64,000 nucleotides of DNA from Suilimivivens sp963638365 (GTDB lineage Bacteria; Bacillota; Clostridia; Lachnospirales; Lachnospiraceae): assembly GCA_963638365.1 (NCBI GenBank), contig CAVHRK010000076.1, positions 1 to 64,000 on the forward strand. Reading direction: 5' to 3'. The notes beneath the pieces were generated by a model. The model made no database searches and was not told the DNA's origin. It worked only from the letters and a program-made list of their open reading frames with translations. The first letter of the stretch is position 1. Every line of letters begins with the position of its first letter. Shown piece by piece: positions 51,564 through 61,471 of the stretch. A program made the translations under genes and the position numbers.

Positions 51564-53807
51564 TTGGAAACAATTAAGGGATATGTTGATCATATCATTT
51601 ATCAGAATAAGGACAATGGCTATGCGGTACTGTCCATGAATGTGGAGGATGAAGAGGAAATCTGTGTAGGGATCTTCCGTGGTGTGGATAACGGAGAAAA
51701 TCTGGAGATCACCGGTGAATATGTGGAGCATCCAAGCTACGGTTTCCAGTTCAAGGCAAGCAGCTTCAAGGTCGTAGAGCCGGACGATCTGTTCAGTATG
51801 GAGCGTTATCTGGGATCCGGAGCCATCAAAGGCGTTGGTGAGGCGCTGGCGAAGCGTATTGTGAAGAAGTTTGGCAAGGACACCTTCCGGGTTATTGAGG
51901 AAGAGCCGGAGAGACTGGTTGAGGTCAAGGGAATCAGTGAGCGGATTGCACAGCAGATTGCAGACCAGATGATCGAGAAAAGGGAGATCCGTGAGGCTTT
52001 TCTTTTCTTACAGAAATATGGAATTACCAATACGCTGGCGGTGAAAATCTATGAAAAATACGGAATGGAGATGTATGGCATTCTGAAAGAGAATCCGTAC
52101 CGGCTTGCAGAGGATATTCAGGGAGTGGGCTTTAGGCTTGCCGATGAAATTGCGGAGAAAATCGGTATTCATACGGATTCGGATTACCGGATCCGGAGCG
52201 GGATTCTGTATACGCTGCTGCAGGCGTCCCTCGAGGGACATATGTTTCTGCCAATGGAAATTCTGGTGCGGAGGAGTGTGGATTTGTTACAGGTGCCGGA
52301 GGAAGCAATTCGGGCACAGGTGCAGAATCTGCATATGGATCATAAGGTCGTTGTGAAAAAGACCGGAGATGAGATGGAGGTCTATGCATATTCTTATTAC
52401 TATGCGGAGCTGAACTGTGCAAGAATGCTGAGGGAACTGAATGTCCTGATGGAATCGGAGCTTCTTGATTCGGAAGAAAAGCGCATTGAAACGATTCTGC
52501 AGCGTATTTTAAAGGAGCAGGGCTTAGAACTTGATGAGCTGCAAAAGAACGCGGTTCTGGAATGTGTGAAGCATGGTATCATGATTCTTTCCGGTGGCCC
52601 CGGAACAGGTAAGACAACGACCATTAATACAATTATCCGTTACTTTGATGAAGAAGGAATGGATATTCTGCTGGCGGCGCCGACGGGAAGAGCGGCGAAG
52701 CGGATGACGGAAGCGACCGGTTATGAGGCAAGGACGATCCACCGGATGCTGGAAATTAACGGCGGTATGGAGGATGGAAGCCGCGCCCGTTTTGAAAGAA
52801 ATGGGGAGAATCCGTTAGAAGCGGATGTGGTAATTATTGATGAAATGTCGATGGTAGATATTTATCTGTTTCAGTCTCTTCTGGAGGCGGTCAGCGTGGG
52901 GACACGTCTGATCCTGGTGGGAGATGTGGATCAGTTACCGAGCGTGGGACCCGGCCAGGTACTTCGGGATCTGATTGAGAGCAAGTGCTTCCCGACGGTC
53001 ATGCTTAAGAAGATTTACCGGCAGGCCGGAGAAAGTGACATTGTCATGAATGCCCACCGGATTAATATGGGGCAGAAGATTGCACTCAATAATAAAAGTA
53101 AGGACTTCTTTTTCCTGCCGAGAAATGATGTGCAGGTCATCTATAAACATATGATCCAGTTGATTACGGAGAAGCTGCCGCGATATGTGGAAGCGCAGCC
53201 ATATGACATCCAGGTCCTGACACCCATGCGGAAGGGAAGCCTGGGGGTGGAAACGCTGAATGAGATCCTGCAAAGATACTTAAATCCGGCAGACCCGTCC
53301 AAGCAGGAGCATATGACCGGAGAACGGGTTTTCCGTGAAGGTGATAAGGTGATGCAGATTAAGAATAACTATCAGCTGGAATGGGAGATTGTCAGCAAGT
53401 ACGGAATCCGGATTGACAGCGGAAGCGGTGTGTTTAACGGGGACATCGGAACGATACGCAGAATCCGTGAGGAATCTTCAACCGTGCAGGTGGAATTTGA
53501 TGAGCATCGTCTGGTGGAATATACCTTTTCCCAACTGGATGAAATCGAGTTGGCCTATGCCATTACAATACATAAATCACAGGGAAGTGAGTACCCGGCG
53601 GTATTACTTCCGCTGCTTTCCGGCCCGAGAATGCTGATGAACCGGAATCTTCTGTATACGGCTGTGACACGTGCCCGAAAATGTGTCACGATTCTGGGCA
53701 GTCAGGAAATGGTAGACGGCATGATCGAAAATGAAAACCAGTATCATCGTTACACCGGGCTTGGTAAGCGGATACTGGAGCTGGAAAGTGAGGATCGTGC
53801 GTGGTAA
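51564..53807 (+). CDS. recD2: RecD2-type ATP-dependent DNA helicase
   Basis: A 747-aa helicase of the RecD2 type that acts alone without RecBC. Helix-hairpin-helix repeats fill the N-terminal third; Walker A GGPGTGKTT, the IIDEMSMVD box, GDVDQLPSVGPG and the late motifs HKSQGSEYP and YTAVTRARK follow. The start is TTG at 51564, supported by AGAGGA seven bases upstream; no ATG is near. It overlaps the ComFC gene by seven bases. Confidence 0.93.
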   Translation: METIKGYVDHIIYQNKDNGYAVLSMNVEDEEEICVGIFRGVDNGENLEITGEYVEHPSYGFQFKASSFKVVEPDDLFSMERYLGSGAIKGVGEALAKRIVKKFGKDTFRVIEEEPERLVEVKGISERIAQQIADQMIEKREIREAFLFLQKYGITNTLAVKIYEKYGMEMYGILKENPYRLAEDIQGVGFRLADEIAEKIGIHTDSDYRIRSGILYTLLQASLEGHMFLPMEILVRRSVDLLQVPEEAIRAQVQNLHMDHKVVVKKTGDEMEVYAYSYYYAELNCARMLRELNVLMESELLDSEEKRIETILQRILKEQGLELDELQKNAVLECVKHGIMILSGGPGTGKTTTINTIIRYFDEEGMDILLAAPTGRAAKRMTEATGYEARTIHRMLEINGGMEDGSRARFERNGENPLEADVVIIDEMSMVDIYLFQSLLEAVSVGTRLILVGDVDQLPSVGPGQVLRDLIESKCFPTVMLKKIYRQAGESDIVMNAHRINMGQKIALNNKSKDFFFLPRNDVQVIYKHMIQLITEKLPRYVEAQPYDIQVLTPMRKGSLGVETLNEILQRYLNPADPSKQEHMTGERVFREGDKVMQIKNNYQLEWEIVSKYGIRIDSGSGVFNGDIGTIRRIREESSTVQVEFDEHRLVEYTFSQLDEIELAYAITIHKSQGSEYPAVLLPLLSGPRMLMNRNLLYTAVTRARKCVTILGSQEMVDGMIENENQYHRYTGLGKRILELESEDRAW

Positions 53808-54505
53808 GAGATAAAATTGTGGAGCTGCTTTTTCCGAGGAGATGCATTGTGTGTGATGAGCCGGTTGAGGCGGGAAAAGAACCGGTATGCCCGGCCTGCA
53901 CGGAGGAGTTGCGGTATATTGAGGAACCCTTCTGTATGAAATGCGGAAAACAGCTTTTGGAAAAACAGGAGTATTGTGAAGACTGCCGGAGCAGGGAGCA
54001 TGCCTATATGCAGGGGAGAAGCGTGTTCTGGTATGCCAGTGTGTCGGATGCCATGTTCCGTTTTAAAAATCAGGGAAGACGGGAGTATGCAGACTTCTTT
54101 GCATGGGAGATGTACCGCCGGACGAAAGAATGGCTCCGGACTATCAGACCGGATGCGCTGGTTCCGGTGCCGATTCATAAAAAGCGTATGAAAAAGCGTG
54201 GCTATAATCAGGCGGCAGCGCTTGCAGAACGCCTATCTGCCTATACGGGAATTCCGGTACTGGAGAACTGGCTGGTGCGTGAGGGAGATACCGCACCGTT
54301 AAAGGATCTCGGCGCACAGGAAAGACAAAATAATTTGAAAAGGGCTTTCAAAATAGTCAGAAATGATGTAAAATTAAATACGATTGTTATAATAGATGAT
54401 ATCTATACAACAGGCAGTACCGTGGATGCGGCTGCGCGGGTGATCCGGCAGCGTATGGACTGCCGGGTTTATGCTCTGACGGTGGCAATCGGAAGAGGAA
54501 ATTAG
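53801..54505 (+). CDS. comFC: ComF family protein (phosphoribosyltransferase-like, competence)
   Basis: A 234-aa protein with N-terminal zinc-binding cysteines (CIVCDEP, CPAC, CMKCGK, CEDC) and a C-terminal PRTase fold with VIIDDIYTTGST. ComFC acts in DNA uptake or in the handling of imported DNA. The start is GTG at 53801, overlapping the recD2 end. It is next to yvyF as in the Bacillus comF locus, where flgM follows; here flgM is not seen. Confidence 0.9.
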   Translation: MVRDKIVELLFPRRCIVCDEPVEAGKEPVCPACTEELRYIEEPFCMKCGKQLLEKQEYCEDCRSREHAYMQGRSVFWYASVSDAMFRFKNQGRREYADFFAWEMYRRTKEWLRTIRPDALVPVPIHKKRMKKRGYNQAAALAERLSAYTGIPVLENWLVREGDTAPLKDLGAQERQNNLKRAFKIVRNDVKLNTIVIIDDIYTTGSTVDAAARVIRQRMDCRVYALTVAIGRGN

Positions 54506-54522
54506 GAAGGAAGAGTGATTCC

Positions 54523-54936
54523 ATGAATGTAAGAAATTGCAGGAAATGTGGCAGGATATTTAATTATGTTGTGGGACCGATTCTGTGTCCTCATTGTGTA
54601 GAAGAACAGGAAAAAGTATTTCAGGTAGTCAAGGAATATGTTATGGATCATCATGGTGCAGATATTGCTGAGGTGTCAAGGGAATGTAATGTAGAGCCTT
54701 CCCAGATCCGTCAGTGGATTCGTGAGGAACGTCTGCAGTTTGCTGACGATTCACCGATCCGGATTGCCTGTGAAGGATGTGGCACAATGATTCGTTCGGG
54801 ACGTTACTGCGATAAATGTAAAGCAGCAATGACGAATGGTTTCCGTGATGCGATGGGAATGAATAAACAGCCTGAGGCACCGGTTCGGAAACCGTCCAGA
54901 AATATAAGCGAACGTGACCGCATGCGTTACTTATAA
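54523..54936 (+). CDS. yvyF: Flagellar operon protein YvyF (TIGR03826-like)
   Basis: A 137-aa protein with two zinc-ribbon-like cysteine pairs at the N-terminus (CRKCGR, CPHC), a short helix-turn-helix-like part (EVSRECNVEPSQIRQW) and a C-terminal zinc ribbon (CEGCG, CDKCK). This matches YvyF/FlgM-adjacent proteins in Firmicutes flagellar operons, which lie between comFC and flgM. The role is thought to be regulatory. It is 17 bases after comFC. Confidence 0.82.
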   Translation: MNVRNCRKCGRIFNYVVGPILCPHCVEEQEKVFQVVKEYVMDHHGADIAEVSRECNVEPSQIRQWIREERLQFADDSPIRIACEGCGTMIRSGRYCDKCKAAMTNGFRDAMGMNKQPEAPVRKPSRNISERDRMRYL

Positions 54937-54953
54937 AGCTAAAGGAAGACATT

Positions 54954-55343
54954 ATGCTTAACGAAGAAAAAATTATCCGGATGACAAAGCTTGCCGCATT
55001 TGAACAGCGGGAAGGTAAGAAGAATCTGAATATTGTAAATTATTATCGTAACGATTATATCGGATTTCAGGTATTGAAATCCATCATTGCAGTTACAATT
55101 TCTTTTGTAGCTGTCTTTGCGCTGTACCTGTTCTATAATTTTGAGGATCTCATGCATGACATTTATAAGCTTGATCTGATGGAATTTGGCAAAAGTGTAG
55201 TGATTATCTATCTTTGTGTTGCAGCGGCTTATGGTGTGATTACATATATAGTTTATGCAAACCGTTACAGCAAAGCGAAGAAGAAGTTAAAGCACTATTA
55301 TGCCGGTCTGAGGGCATTGGAAAATATGAACAACAATAAATAA
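54954..55343 (+). CDS. Small membrane protein of unknown function (first of a pair upstream of cdaA)
   Basis: A 129-aa protein with two membrane helices (about 42-65 and 77-100), an N-terminal soluble part and a Lys-rich cytoplasmic C-terminus. No motif is recognised. It lies 17 bases after yvyF and 12 before a larger membrane protein, so the two are probably translated together. Position upstream of cdaA suggests a link to membrane or wall control, but this is only context. Confidence 0.72.
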   Translation: MLNEEKIIRMTKLAAFEQREGKKNLNIVNYYRNDYIGFQVLKSIIAVTISFVAVFALYLFYNFEDLMHDIYKLDLMEFGKSVVIIYLCVAAAYGVITYIVYANRYSKAKKKLKHYYAGLRALENMNNNK

Positions 55344-55355
55344 GAGGATGTATTT

Positions 55356-56315
55356 ATGACCAGTTTACTTGTAGCAAAGCAGTATATAAAGAACTTTGTA
55401 AGTAAATATGAAGTTTATTTAAAACCAATAGGAAAGTTGATTTTGGCGCTTGTCACATTGATGACCATTAATGGCAAAATCGGATTTATGCAGAAGATTG
55501 ATAACATTTCCGTTGTATTGATTGCAGCATTGATGTGTTCCTTCATGCCGACCAACTTTATCATTGTTGTAGCAGCATTGTTTGTACTGTTACATCTGTA
55601 CGCCCTGTCCATCGAATGTGCGGCAATCGGTCTGGTGCTGTTTCTGGTACTGTTCCTGTTATATTTCCGCTTTGCCCCTAAGGATACGTTGGCAGTAGTT
55701 TTGACACCGATCTGTACCGCAATGGGAATTCCTTATGTGGTTCCGCTTACCATGGGACTTCTGGGGACCCCTGCTTCTGTAGTATCGGTTGCATGTGGTG
55801 TCATTGTAAGCAGCTTTATTAAGAATATGTCGGACAGTGCAACGGCAATTTCTTCCATGGAAACAGAAGATATGGCAGCGAAGTTCCGTTTCGTAATTGA
55901 CGGACTGATTAACAATAAAGAAATGATTTTGATGATCGTTGCTTTTTCCGTAACGATTATTCTGGTTTATTTTGTAAAGCGTCTGGCAATTGATTATGCC
56001 TGGACCATTGCCATTGCGGCAGGAGCCCTGGCAGATATGATGCTTCTTCTGGTAGGTGATCTGGTGTTTGATACGAACGGATCCATTGCCATGCTGATTA
56101 TCGGAACCATCATTTCCGTATTGGTTGCCAAGGTTGTTGAATTTTTTGCATTTAGTGTAGATTATAGTCGGACAGAGAAGGTTCAGTTTGAGGATGACGA
56201 GTATTATTACTACGTGAAAGCAATTCCGAAGATTAACGTAGCAACGCCTTCCAGAACAGTGAAGAAGATTAATTCTCACAAACGTAAGCCCTCACCTTCC
56301 CAGTCCCGCAGGTAG
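55356..56315 (+). CDS. Multi-spanning membrane protein of unknown function (second of the pair)
   Basis: A 319-aa protein with about eight membrane helices and a soluble basic C-terminal tail rich in Lys, Arg and Ser. A repeated Gly/Pro-rich pattern (TPICTAMGIPYVVPLTMGLLGTP) is seen at about 115-140, as in many transporters. No known family signature is seen. It is 54 bases before cdaA and may belong to the same operon. The function is unknown. Confidence 0.75.
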   Translation: MTSLLVAKQYIKNFVSKYEVYLKPIGKLILALVTLMTINGKIGFMQKIDNISVVLIAALMCSFMPTNFIIVVAALFVLLHLYALSIECAAIGLVLFLVLFLLYFRFAPKDTLAVVLTPICTAMGIPYVVPLTMGLLGTPASVVSVACGVIVSSFIKNMSDSATAISSMETEDMAAKFRFVIDGLINNKEMILMIVAFSVTIILVYFVKRLAIDYAWTIAIAAGALADMMLLLVGDLVFDTNGSIAMLIIGTIISVLVAKVVEFFAFSVDYSRTEKVQFEDDEYYYYVKAIPKINVATPSRTVKKINSHKRKPSPSQSRR

Positions 56316-56369
56316 AGTGATATGTTAACTGTGGAGGTATTGAACAGTTACAGGATATGGAGTTAACTC

Positions 56370-57233
56370 ATGAAGCATGCAATCGAACAGATAGCGACAT
56401 ATGTGTCCAGAATGTCGGGAATCCGCTGGACTGATATTGTTGAAATCATCATTTTGTCTTTTTTGATTTATCATATACTGGTTTGGATTAAGAATACCAA
56501 GGCATGGTCCCTGCTAAAAGGGATCCTGGTTATTGCGGTATTTATCCTGTTTGCAGCTTACTTTGAAATGAATACCATTCTCTGGATTGTGAATAACTTA
56601 TTTAGTGTGGCCGTTACGGCCGTGGTGGTTATTCTGCAGCCGGAGCTGCGGAGAGCTGTAGAGGAGCTGGGACGTAAGAATATTATCAGCAGTATTATTC
56701 CGATTACGGTAGGCAGAGGACCGGAAGGCGGCCGGTTTTCTGACAAAACAATTAATGAAATTGTAAAAGCATGTGTAGAAATGGGAAGGGCAAGAACGGG
56801 TGCCCTCATTGTTATGGAAAAGGATGAGTCCCTGACCGATTATGAACGGACAGGAATTGAAATTGATGGTGTGGTGACCAGTCAGTTATTGATCAATATT
56901 TTCGAGCATAATACGCCGCTGCATGATGGAGCGGTGATTGTACGTGGTGACCGTGTGACTTCAGCAACCTGTTATCTTCCCCTTTCAGATAATATGCGTT
57001 TAAGTAAAGAGCTTGGAACAAGACATCGTGCGGGAGTTGGTATTTCGGAGGTGACGGATTCCCTTACGATTATTGTTTCGGAAGAAACCGGAAAGATCAG
57101 TGTGGCTTACGGCGGCGATCTGGAACGGAATGTGGATTCCGAACGGCTTCGTGCAAGACTGAGCGATCTGCAGAATAAATCCGAAGAAGACAGTCGTAAG
57201 CGGATTATGTGGAAGGGCAGGTGGTCGAAATGA
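56370..57233 (+). CDS. cdaA: Diadenylate cyclase CdaA
   Basis: A 287-aa protein with three N-terminal membrane helices and a DAC domain carrying DGAVIV and RHRAGVGIS. It makes the essential messenger c-di-AMP from two ATP, controlling potassium and wall balance. The stop codon overlaps the CdaR start (ATGA), and glmM follows, the conserved Firmicutes trio. Confidence 0.96.
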   Translation: MKHAIEQIATYVSRMSGIRWTDIVEIIILSFLIYHILVWIKNTKAWSLLKGILVIAVFILFAAYFEMNTILWIVNNLFSVAVTAVVVILQPELRRAVEELGRKNIISSIIPITVGRGPEGGRFSDKTINEIVKACVEMGRARTGALIVMEKDESLTDYERTGIEIDGVVTSQLLINIFEHNTPLHDGAVIVRGDRVTSATCYLPLSDNMRLSKELGTRHRAGVGISEVTDSLTIIVSEETGKISVAYGGDLERNVDSERLRARLSDLQNKSEEDSRKRIMWKGRWSK

Positions 57234-58507
57234 AAAATAAACTGACGACGAATCTTGGCCTGAAACTGATTTCCGTATTATTCTCTATTGTATTGTGGCT
57301 CGTTGGAACCAGTATTGGAAATCCAACGATTTCAAAGTCGTTTTATAATGTTCCGGTCGTTCTTGAAAATACCGATGCCATTACGGAGTCGGGCAGAGTG
57401 TATGAGGTACTGGAGAATTCCGATGTCATCAACAGGGTGACGATCCGGGGACCGAGATCTGTGGTATCCAGTATGTCCGAGAGCAATATCGTAGCGACGG
57501 CGGATGTAAGCAACATCAGCAGTCTGGATACGGTTTCGATTAAGCTGTCTACGAATATTAACCAGGATCAGATCAGCAGCATTACACCGAGCAGTGATAC
57601 GGTGAAGCTGAATATTGAGAATAAGAAGACCAAGACCATGGCTCTTGGTACGAAGATTTCCGGTGAAGTCAGTGATGGCTATATGGTGGGTGATATTACA
57701 ACGGATCAGAACCTGGTTCGGATCTCCGGACCGGAATCGATTGTTTCCTCTGTCTCCAAGGCAGTAGCAGAGATCACGGTGACCGGATTTACGAGTGATA
57801 TCAGTACCAGTGCAGAGATCCGGCTTTATGATGCCGATGGCAATGTGGTGGATAACCCGAATATTACACAGAATATCAAGAGTGTCGGTGTTCAGGTTTC
57901 TATTTTGCAGACGAAGGAAGTTCCGCTTGTATTCCATACACAGGGAGAACCGACTTACGGATATGGATTTACCGGCAATGTTGAATGTGATCTGGAAACG
58001 GTAACGATCTGTGGAAAGAGCAGTGTTCTTAAGAATGTCCAGAGTATTGATATTCCGGCAGAGGTGCTGGATATGACCAACAAGAGTGATACCTTCACGG
58101 AGGAAATCGATCTGTTACAGTATCTGCCCGATAATGTCCAGCTTGTCGATCTTGCAGACAGTGTTGTGGCAGTAACGGTGGATATTGAACCGGAGATTTC
58201 AAAGAGGATTGAACTGCGGGAGAGCCGGATTCACGTAACAAATCTGCCGGATGGCTTTACAGCAAGTATATCCGGTGTAGAAGAGACCTTTATCATTGAG
58301 GTGATTGGTCTGGCACAGAATCTGGGAGAGGTTCAGGCATCAAGTCTGGAAGGGACTATTGATGTCAATGATCTGATGGAGAAATTCAATCTTGAGGAGT
58401 TGCAGGAAGGCTTCTATAATATGGAAGTGAACTTCGGACTTCCGGATGATGTACGTCTGTTAGAGCCGGTAGAAGTGGTTGTGCATATATCAGCAAAACA
58501 AGAATAG
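57230..58507 (+). CDS. cdaR: CdaR, YbbR-domain regulator of CdaA
   Basis: A 425-aa protein with an N-terminal membrane helix (LKLISVLFSIVLWLVG) followed by four YbbR-type repeats on the outside. CdaR binds CdaA in the membrane and modulates its activity. The ATG at 57230 overlaps the cdaA stop by four bases, so translation is coupled. Confidence 0.92.
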   Translation: MKNKLTTNLGLKLISVLFSIVLWLVGTSIGNPTISKSFYNVPVVLENTDAITESGRVYEVLENSDVINRVTIRGPRSVVSSMSESNIVATADVSNISSLDTVSIKLSTNINQDQISSITPSSDTVKLNIENKKTKTMALGTKISGEVSDGYMVGDITTDQNLVRISGPESIVSSVSKAVAEITVTGFTSDISTSAEIRLYDADGNVVDNPNITQNIKSVGVQVSILQTKEVPLVFHTQGEPTYGYGFTGNVECDLETVTICGKSSVLKNVQSIDIPAEVLDMTNKSDTFTEEIDLLQYLPDNVQLVDLADSVVAVTVDIEPEISKRIELRESRIHVTNLPDGFTASISGVEETFIIEVIGLAQNLGEVQASSLEGTIDVNDLMEKFNLEELQEGFYNMEVNFGLPDDVRLLEPVEVVVHISAKQE

Positions 58508-58524
58508 AAAGGATTTATTTTAAT

Positions 58525-59874
58525 ATGAGCAGACTATTTGGTACAGATGGTGTAAGAGGAGTAGCCAATGATGAATTAACACCGTTGCTTGCAATGCAGC
58601 TTGGTCAGGCAGGAGCCTATGTTCTTACCAAAGAAAATGAGCATAAGCCTACGATTATGGTTGGATGCGATACAAGAATTTCGGGAGATATGCTGGCGAA
58701 TGCATTGATGGCAGGTATTTGTTCGGTTGGCGCGAACGCGGTGTATGTAGGGGTAATTCCTACACCGGCGGTAGCCTATCTGACCAGAAAATACAAGGTG
58801 GATGCAGGTGTTGTTATTTCCGCATCCCACAATCCCGTAGAGTTTAACGGAATTAAATTCTTTGACGGAAACGGATATAAGCTTCCGGATTCCCTGGAGG
58901 ATGAGATTGAGGCCATTATCCGTGATAATATGAGTCCGATCAAATTTCCGATTGGTGCGAATGTCGGAAAGATCAAGTATCGTACCGATGCGCGTGAAGA
59001 ATATATCAATCATTCCATTCAGTCCGTGAATGTGGATCTGACCGGAATGAAGATCGTGGTAGACTGCGCGGAAGGGGCTTCTTATTACACTTCCGTAGAA
59101 GCATTAAAGGAACTGGGCGGTAATGTGGTAGCGATTCATAATATGCCCGATGGAACAAATATCAATGCCAACTGTGGTTCTACCCATATGGAAGAGCTGA
59201 TGGCACGTGTGGTATATGAAAAGGCACAGATTGGTCTGGCCTTTGACGGAGATGCCGATCGTCTTCTTGCAGTAGATGAGCTTGGCAATGTAGTTGACGG
59301 TGATCAGATTATGGCGATCATCGGTAACCATATGAAGCAGAATGGTGAACTCAATAATGATACTATTGTAGCAACCGTAATGAGTAACCTTGGATTCTTT
59401 ATTATGGGAGAGAAGAACGGAATCCACATTGAACAGACAAAGGTTGGGGACCGTTATGTGTTGGAGCGTATGAGAGAAATCGGTGCAAGTCTTGGTGGTG
59501 AACAGTCCGGCCATATTATTTTTCTTAAAGAAAATACAACAGGTGATGGGTTGTTGAGTGCGCTTCATCTGTTACAGGTTCTTGTAGAGACCGGAAAGCC
59601 GCTTTCAGAGTTGTCTTCCGTTATGGAAGTACTGCCGCAGGCACTTGTTAATGCCAAGGTGCCGAATCACAAAAAAGAGAAGTACATGGAGTATCCTGAA
59701 ATTGCGGAAGCAATTCAGAAGCTTACAGATAAATTTGCGGGTGAGGGCCGAGTTTTGATCAGACCTTCCGGAACAGAACCGAAGGTTCGTGTCATGATCG
59801 AAGGAAAAGACCAGAAGATGATCGAACATGATGCAAGAGAACTTGCTGACCTTATTCAGAATGTGATGTTATAG
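58525..59874 (+). CDS. glmM: Phosphoglucosamine mutase GlmM
   Basis: A 449-aa alpha-D-phosphohexomutase. The catalytic serine loop is SASHNPVEFNG, the metal site is DGDADR, and the C-terminal RPSGTEPKVRV holds the phosphate. It turns glucosamine 6-phosphate into the 1-phosphate for UDP-GlcNAc, and is known to bind CdaA and lower c-di-AMP synthesis. The position after cdaR fits. It is not a phosphomannomutase by its motifs. Confidence 0.96.
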   Translation: MSRLFGTDGVRGVANDELTPLLAMQLGQAGAYVLTKENEHKPTIMVGCDTRISGDMLANALMAGICSVGANAVYVGVIPTPAVAYLTRKYKVDAGVVISASHNPVEFNGIKFFDGNGYKLPDSLEDEIEAIIRDNMSPIKFPIGANVGKIKYRTDAREEYINHSIQSVNVDLTGMKIVVDCAEGASYYTSVEALKELGGNVVAIHNMPDGTNINANCGSTHMEELMARVVYEKAQIGLAFDGDADRLLAVDELGNVVDGDQIMAIIGNHMKQNGELNNDTIVATVMSNLGFFIMGEKNGIHIEQTKVGDRYVLERMREIGASLGGEQSGHIIFLKENTTGDGLLSALHLLQVLVETGKPLSELSSVMEVLPQALVNAKVPNHKKEKYMEYPEIAEAIQKLTDKFAGEGRVLIRPSGTEPKVRVMIEGKDQKMIEHDARELADLIQNVML

Positions 59875-59887
59875 GGGGTATGGAAGT

Positions 59888-60151
59888 ATGGTAAGCCAAA
59901 AGGTAATCATTAAAAATCCTACAGGTCTTCATTTAAGGCCTGCCGGAATCCTGTGTAAGGAGGCAATGCAGTTCAAGTCGTTAATTACATTTACATTTCG
60001 TGGGAATACTGCCAATGCAAAGAGTGTGCTGAGTGTGCTTGGAGCCTGTGTAAAGTGTGGAGATGAAATTGAGTTCTGCTGTGATGGGGAAGATGAAGTA
60101 GAAGCACTCCATTCTCTGGTTACTGCAATTGAGAATGGATTAGGTGAATAA
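59888..60151 (+). CDS. ptsH: HPr phosphocarrier protein
   Basis: An 87-aa HPr-family protein. His 15 in GLHLRPAG is the phosphotransfer site and Ser 46 in NAKSVL is the regulatory HPrK site, so both roles are possible. It would pass phosphate from EI to PTS sugar transporters and act as co-repressor with CcpA. It is 13 bases after glmM and ends in a strong terminator. It could instead be a Crh-like paralogue, but His 15 argues for HPr. Confidence 0.88.
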   Translation: MVSQKVIIKNPTGLHLRPAGILCKEAMQFKSLITFTFRGNTANAKSVLSVLGACVKCGDEIEFCCDGEDEVEALHSLVTAIENGLGE

Positions 60152-60171
60152 AACAGAATAATTGGTAAAGA

Positions 60172-60200
60172 AAGGGCGCTGCCATCTGGCAGCGCCTTTT
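60172..60200 (+). terminator. Rho-independent terminator after ptsH
   Basis: GGCGCTGCC (60175-60183) pairs with GGCAGCGCC (60188-60196) around an ATCT loop, then TTTT. It ends the cdaA-cdaR-glmM-ptsH unit. Confidence 0.9.
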
Positions 60201-60226
60201 ATGATTGTACAGAGTATACAGGTTAG

Positions 60227-61414
60227 TTATGATGCTGAGGAGATCACCTTATTATCAACGGTAAAGGAATCGCCGTCTGCAAGGATACAGATCATCGTTT
60301 TACCGGTATTTAACAGAACTTCATTGCCATCATCATCATAGTATCTGGTTGCACCGTAATCGGAAGTCTTTTCCCAGGTAACATGAATACCCTTTCCGTT
60401 GGTGAAGAACCAGCCATCTCTTGTGGTATCGTGGCACTGGAAAGCCAGATAGCCTTTCTGATCGCGGACCTCATAATAGGTGTTCTGCACCAGAATGTTC
60501 TTAAAGGATAGCTGTTGGTCGTTCGCAAGATCAACATGAGGGCCGTCCACATCACGGGAAAGATGCTGATAGCGGTCATAGAGTCCGGTCTTTTCATTGT
60601 AAATGAAATAGCAGTTGGTAACCGGATAAGCAAGTGACATATCTACTTTCGCGGCAGTAAGTGCATCTGCGTATTGATCCAGTGTATTCGGTGTCTCATC
60701 ATCTGCAAAGAGAAAATGTTGTTCGTCTGCATAGCCATCGCGGTACTTATCCGAGTAGCCATAATAGTCCATGGCTTTTTTCAGAAGCTTCGTGCTGGTA
60801 AAGGCATTGTCGTAATCGTTCTTTGCCACATCCCGGTAATAAGCGCTGCCATAATCAATACAGTCAATGTGCTGGGTATCGTTGCGTCCCATTACATCAT
60901 CCATATAGAACGGACCACCGTAATGAACAATCACAGCGTCCCATTCAAATGCCCAATAAGCAAAATAGTCACGACAGCTCCGGATATTTCCAAGCTTTTC
61001 AAAACTGCTCCAGTCATCAAAAATCGCCATCAGACGTGTCATGCTGGCTTCCACATTACATTCATAAAGAATATCTGCCTGCGAAATGCCATACTGGCTT
61101 GCTGTTTTCGAGTTTGGAATCATTACTGCAATGGGGCGTGTGGAAACAACCGAAGGATCTACCCATTCGTTTGTCAGCCGGCTCCGGACCATTCCTTCAT
61201 GGGAAGGAGTCGCTGTGGCTGCAGCCTGCGCATCATTAGATGTAGAATTACTGCCGGAGGAATCTCCGGAAGAATCTTTCGTGTCCTCCGGTATGGAGGT
61301 AATCACATCCACAGAAGGCATGGTTTCTTTATTTGCCTTGCCACACGCTGTACAACCGGAAACAATCAATAGTGCGGATAACGTAAGTAAGGATAATTGC
61401 TTGAATTTATTCAC
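60227..61414 (-). CDS. DUF3048 domain-containing lipoprotein (YerB-like), copy 1
   Basis: A 395-aa lipoprotein with a signal ending SGCTAC, a Ser/Ala-rich linker to about 70, then a DUF3048 domain with RPIAVMIPNS, IRSCRDYF and LVQNTYYEV segments. YerB-type proteins are of unknown role, perhaps in wall handling. It is the second gene of a minus-strand tandem pair. Confidence 0.88.
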   Translation of the reverse strand: MNKFKQLSLLTLSALLIVSGCTACGKANKETMPSVDVITSIPEDTKDSSGDSSGSNSTSNDAQAAATATPSHEGMVRSRLTNEWVDPSVVSTRPIAVMIPNSKTASQYGISQADILYECNVEASMTRLMAIFDDWSSFEKLGNIRSCRDYFAYWAFEWDAVIVHYGGPFYMDDVMGRNDTQHIDCIDYGSAYYRDVAKNDYDNAFTSTKLLKKAMDYYGYSDKYRDGYADEQHFLFADDETPNTLDQYADALTAAKVDMSLAYPVTNCYFIYNEKTGLYDRYQHLSRDVDGPHVDLANDQQLSFKNILVQNTYYEVRDQKGYLAFQCHDTTRDGWFFTNGKGIHVTWEKTSDYGATRYYDDDGNEVLLNTGKTMICILADGDSFTVDNKVISSAS

Positions 61415-61471
61415 GTAAAACCCTCCCCTAATATTTCAATAGATACAGTTTAGCACAATTTGTCCAAAATA

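Noticed and set aside
58300..58525. glmS-type ribozyme or other riboswitch before glmM
   Set aside because: glmM follows cdaR by 17 bases, leaving no room for a structured leader, and no conserved riboswitch pattern was seen elsewhere.
58525..59874. Phosphohexomutase as the missing phosphomannomutase of the mannan route
   Set aside because: The SASHNP/DGDADR motifs and the cdaA-cdaR context fit GlmM. Side activity on mannose 1-phosphate cannot be excluded but is not supported by sequence.
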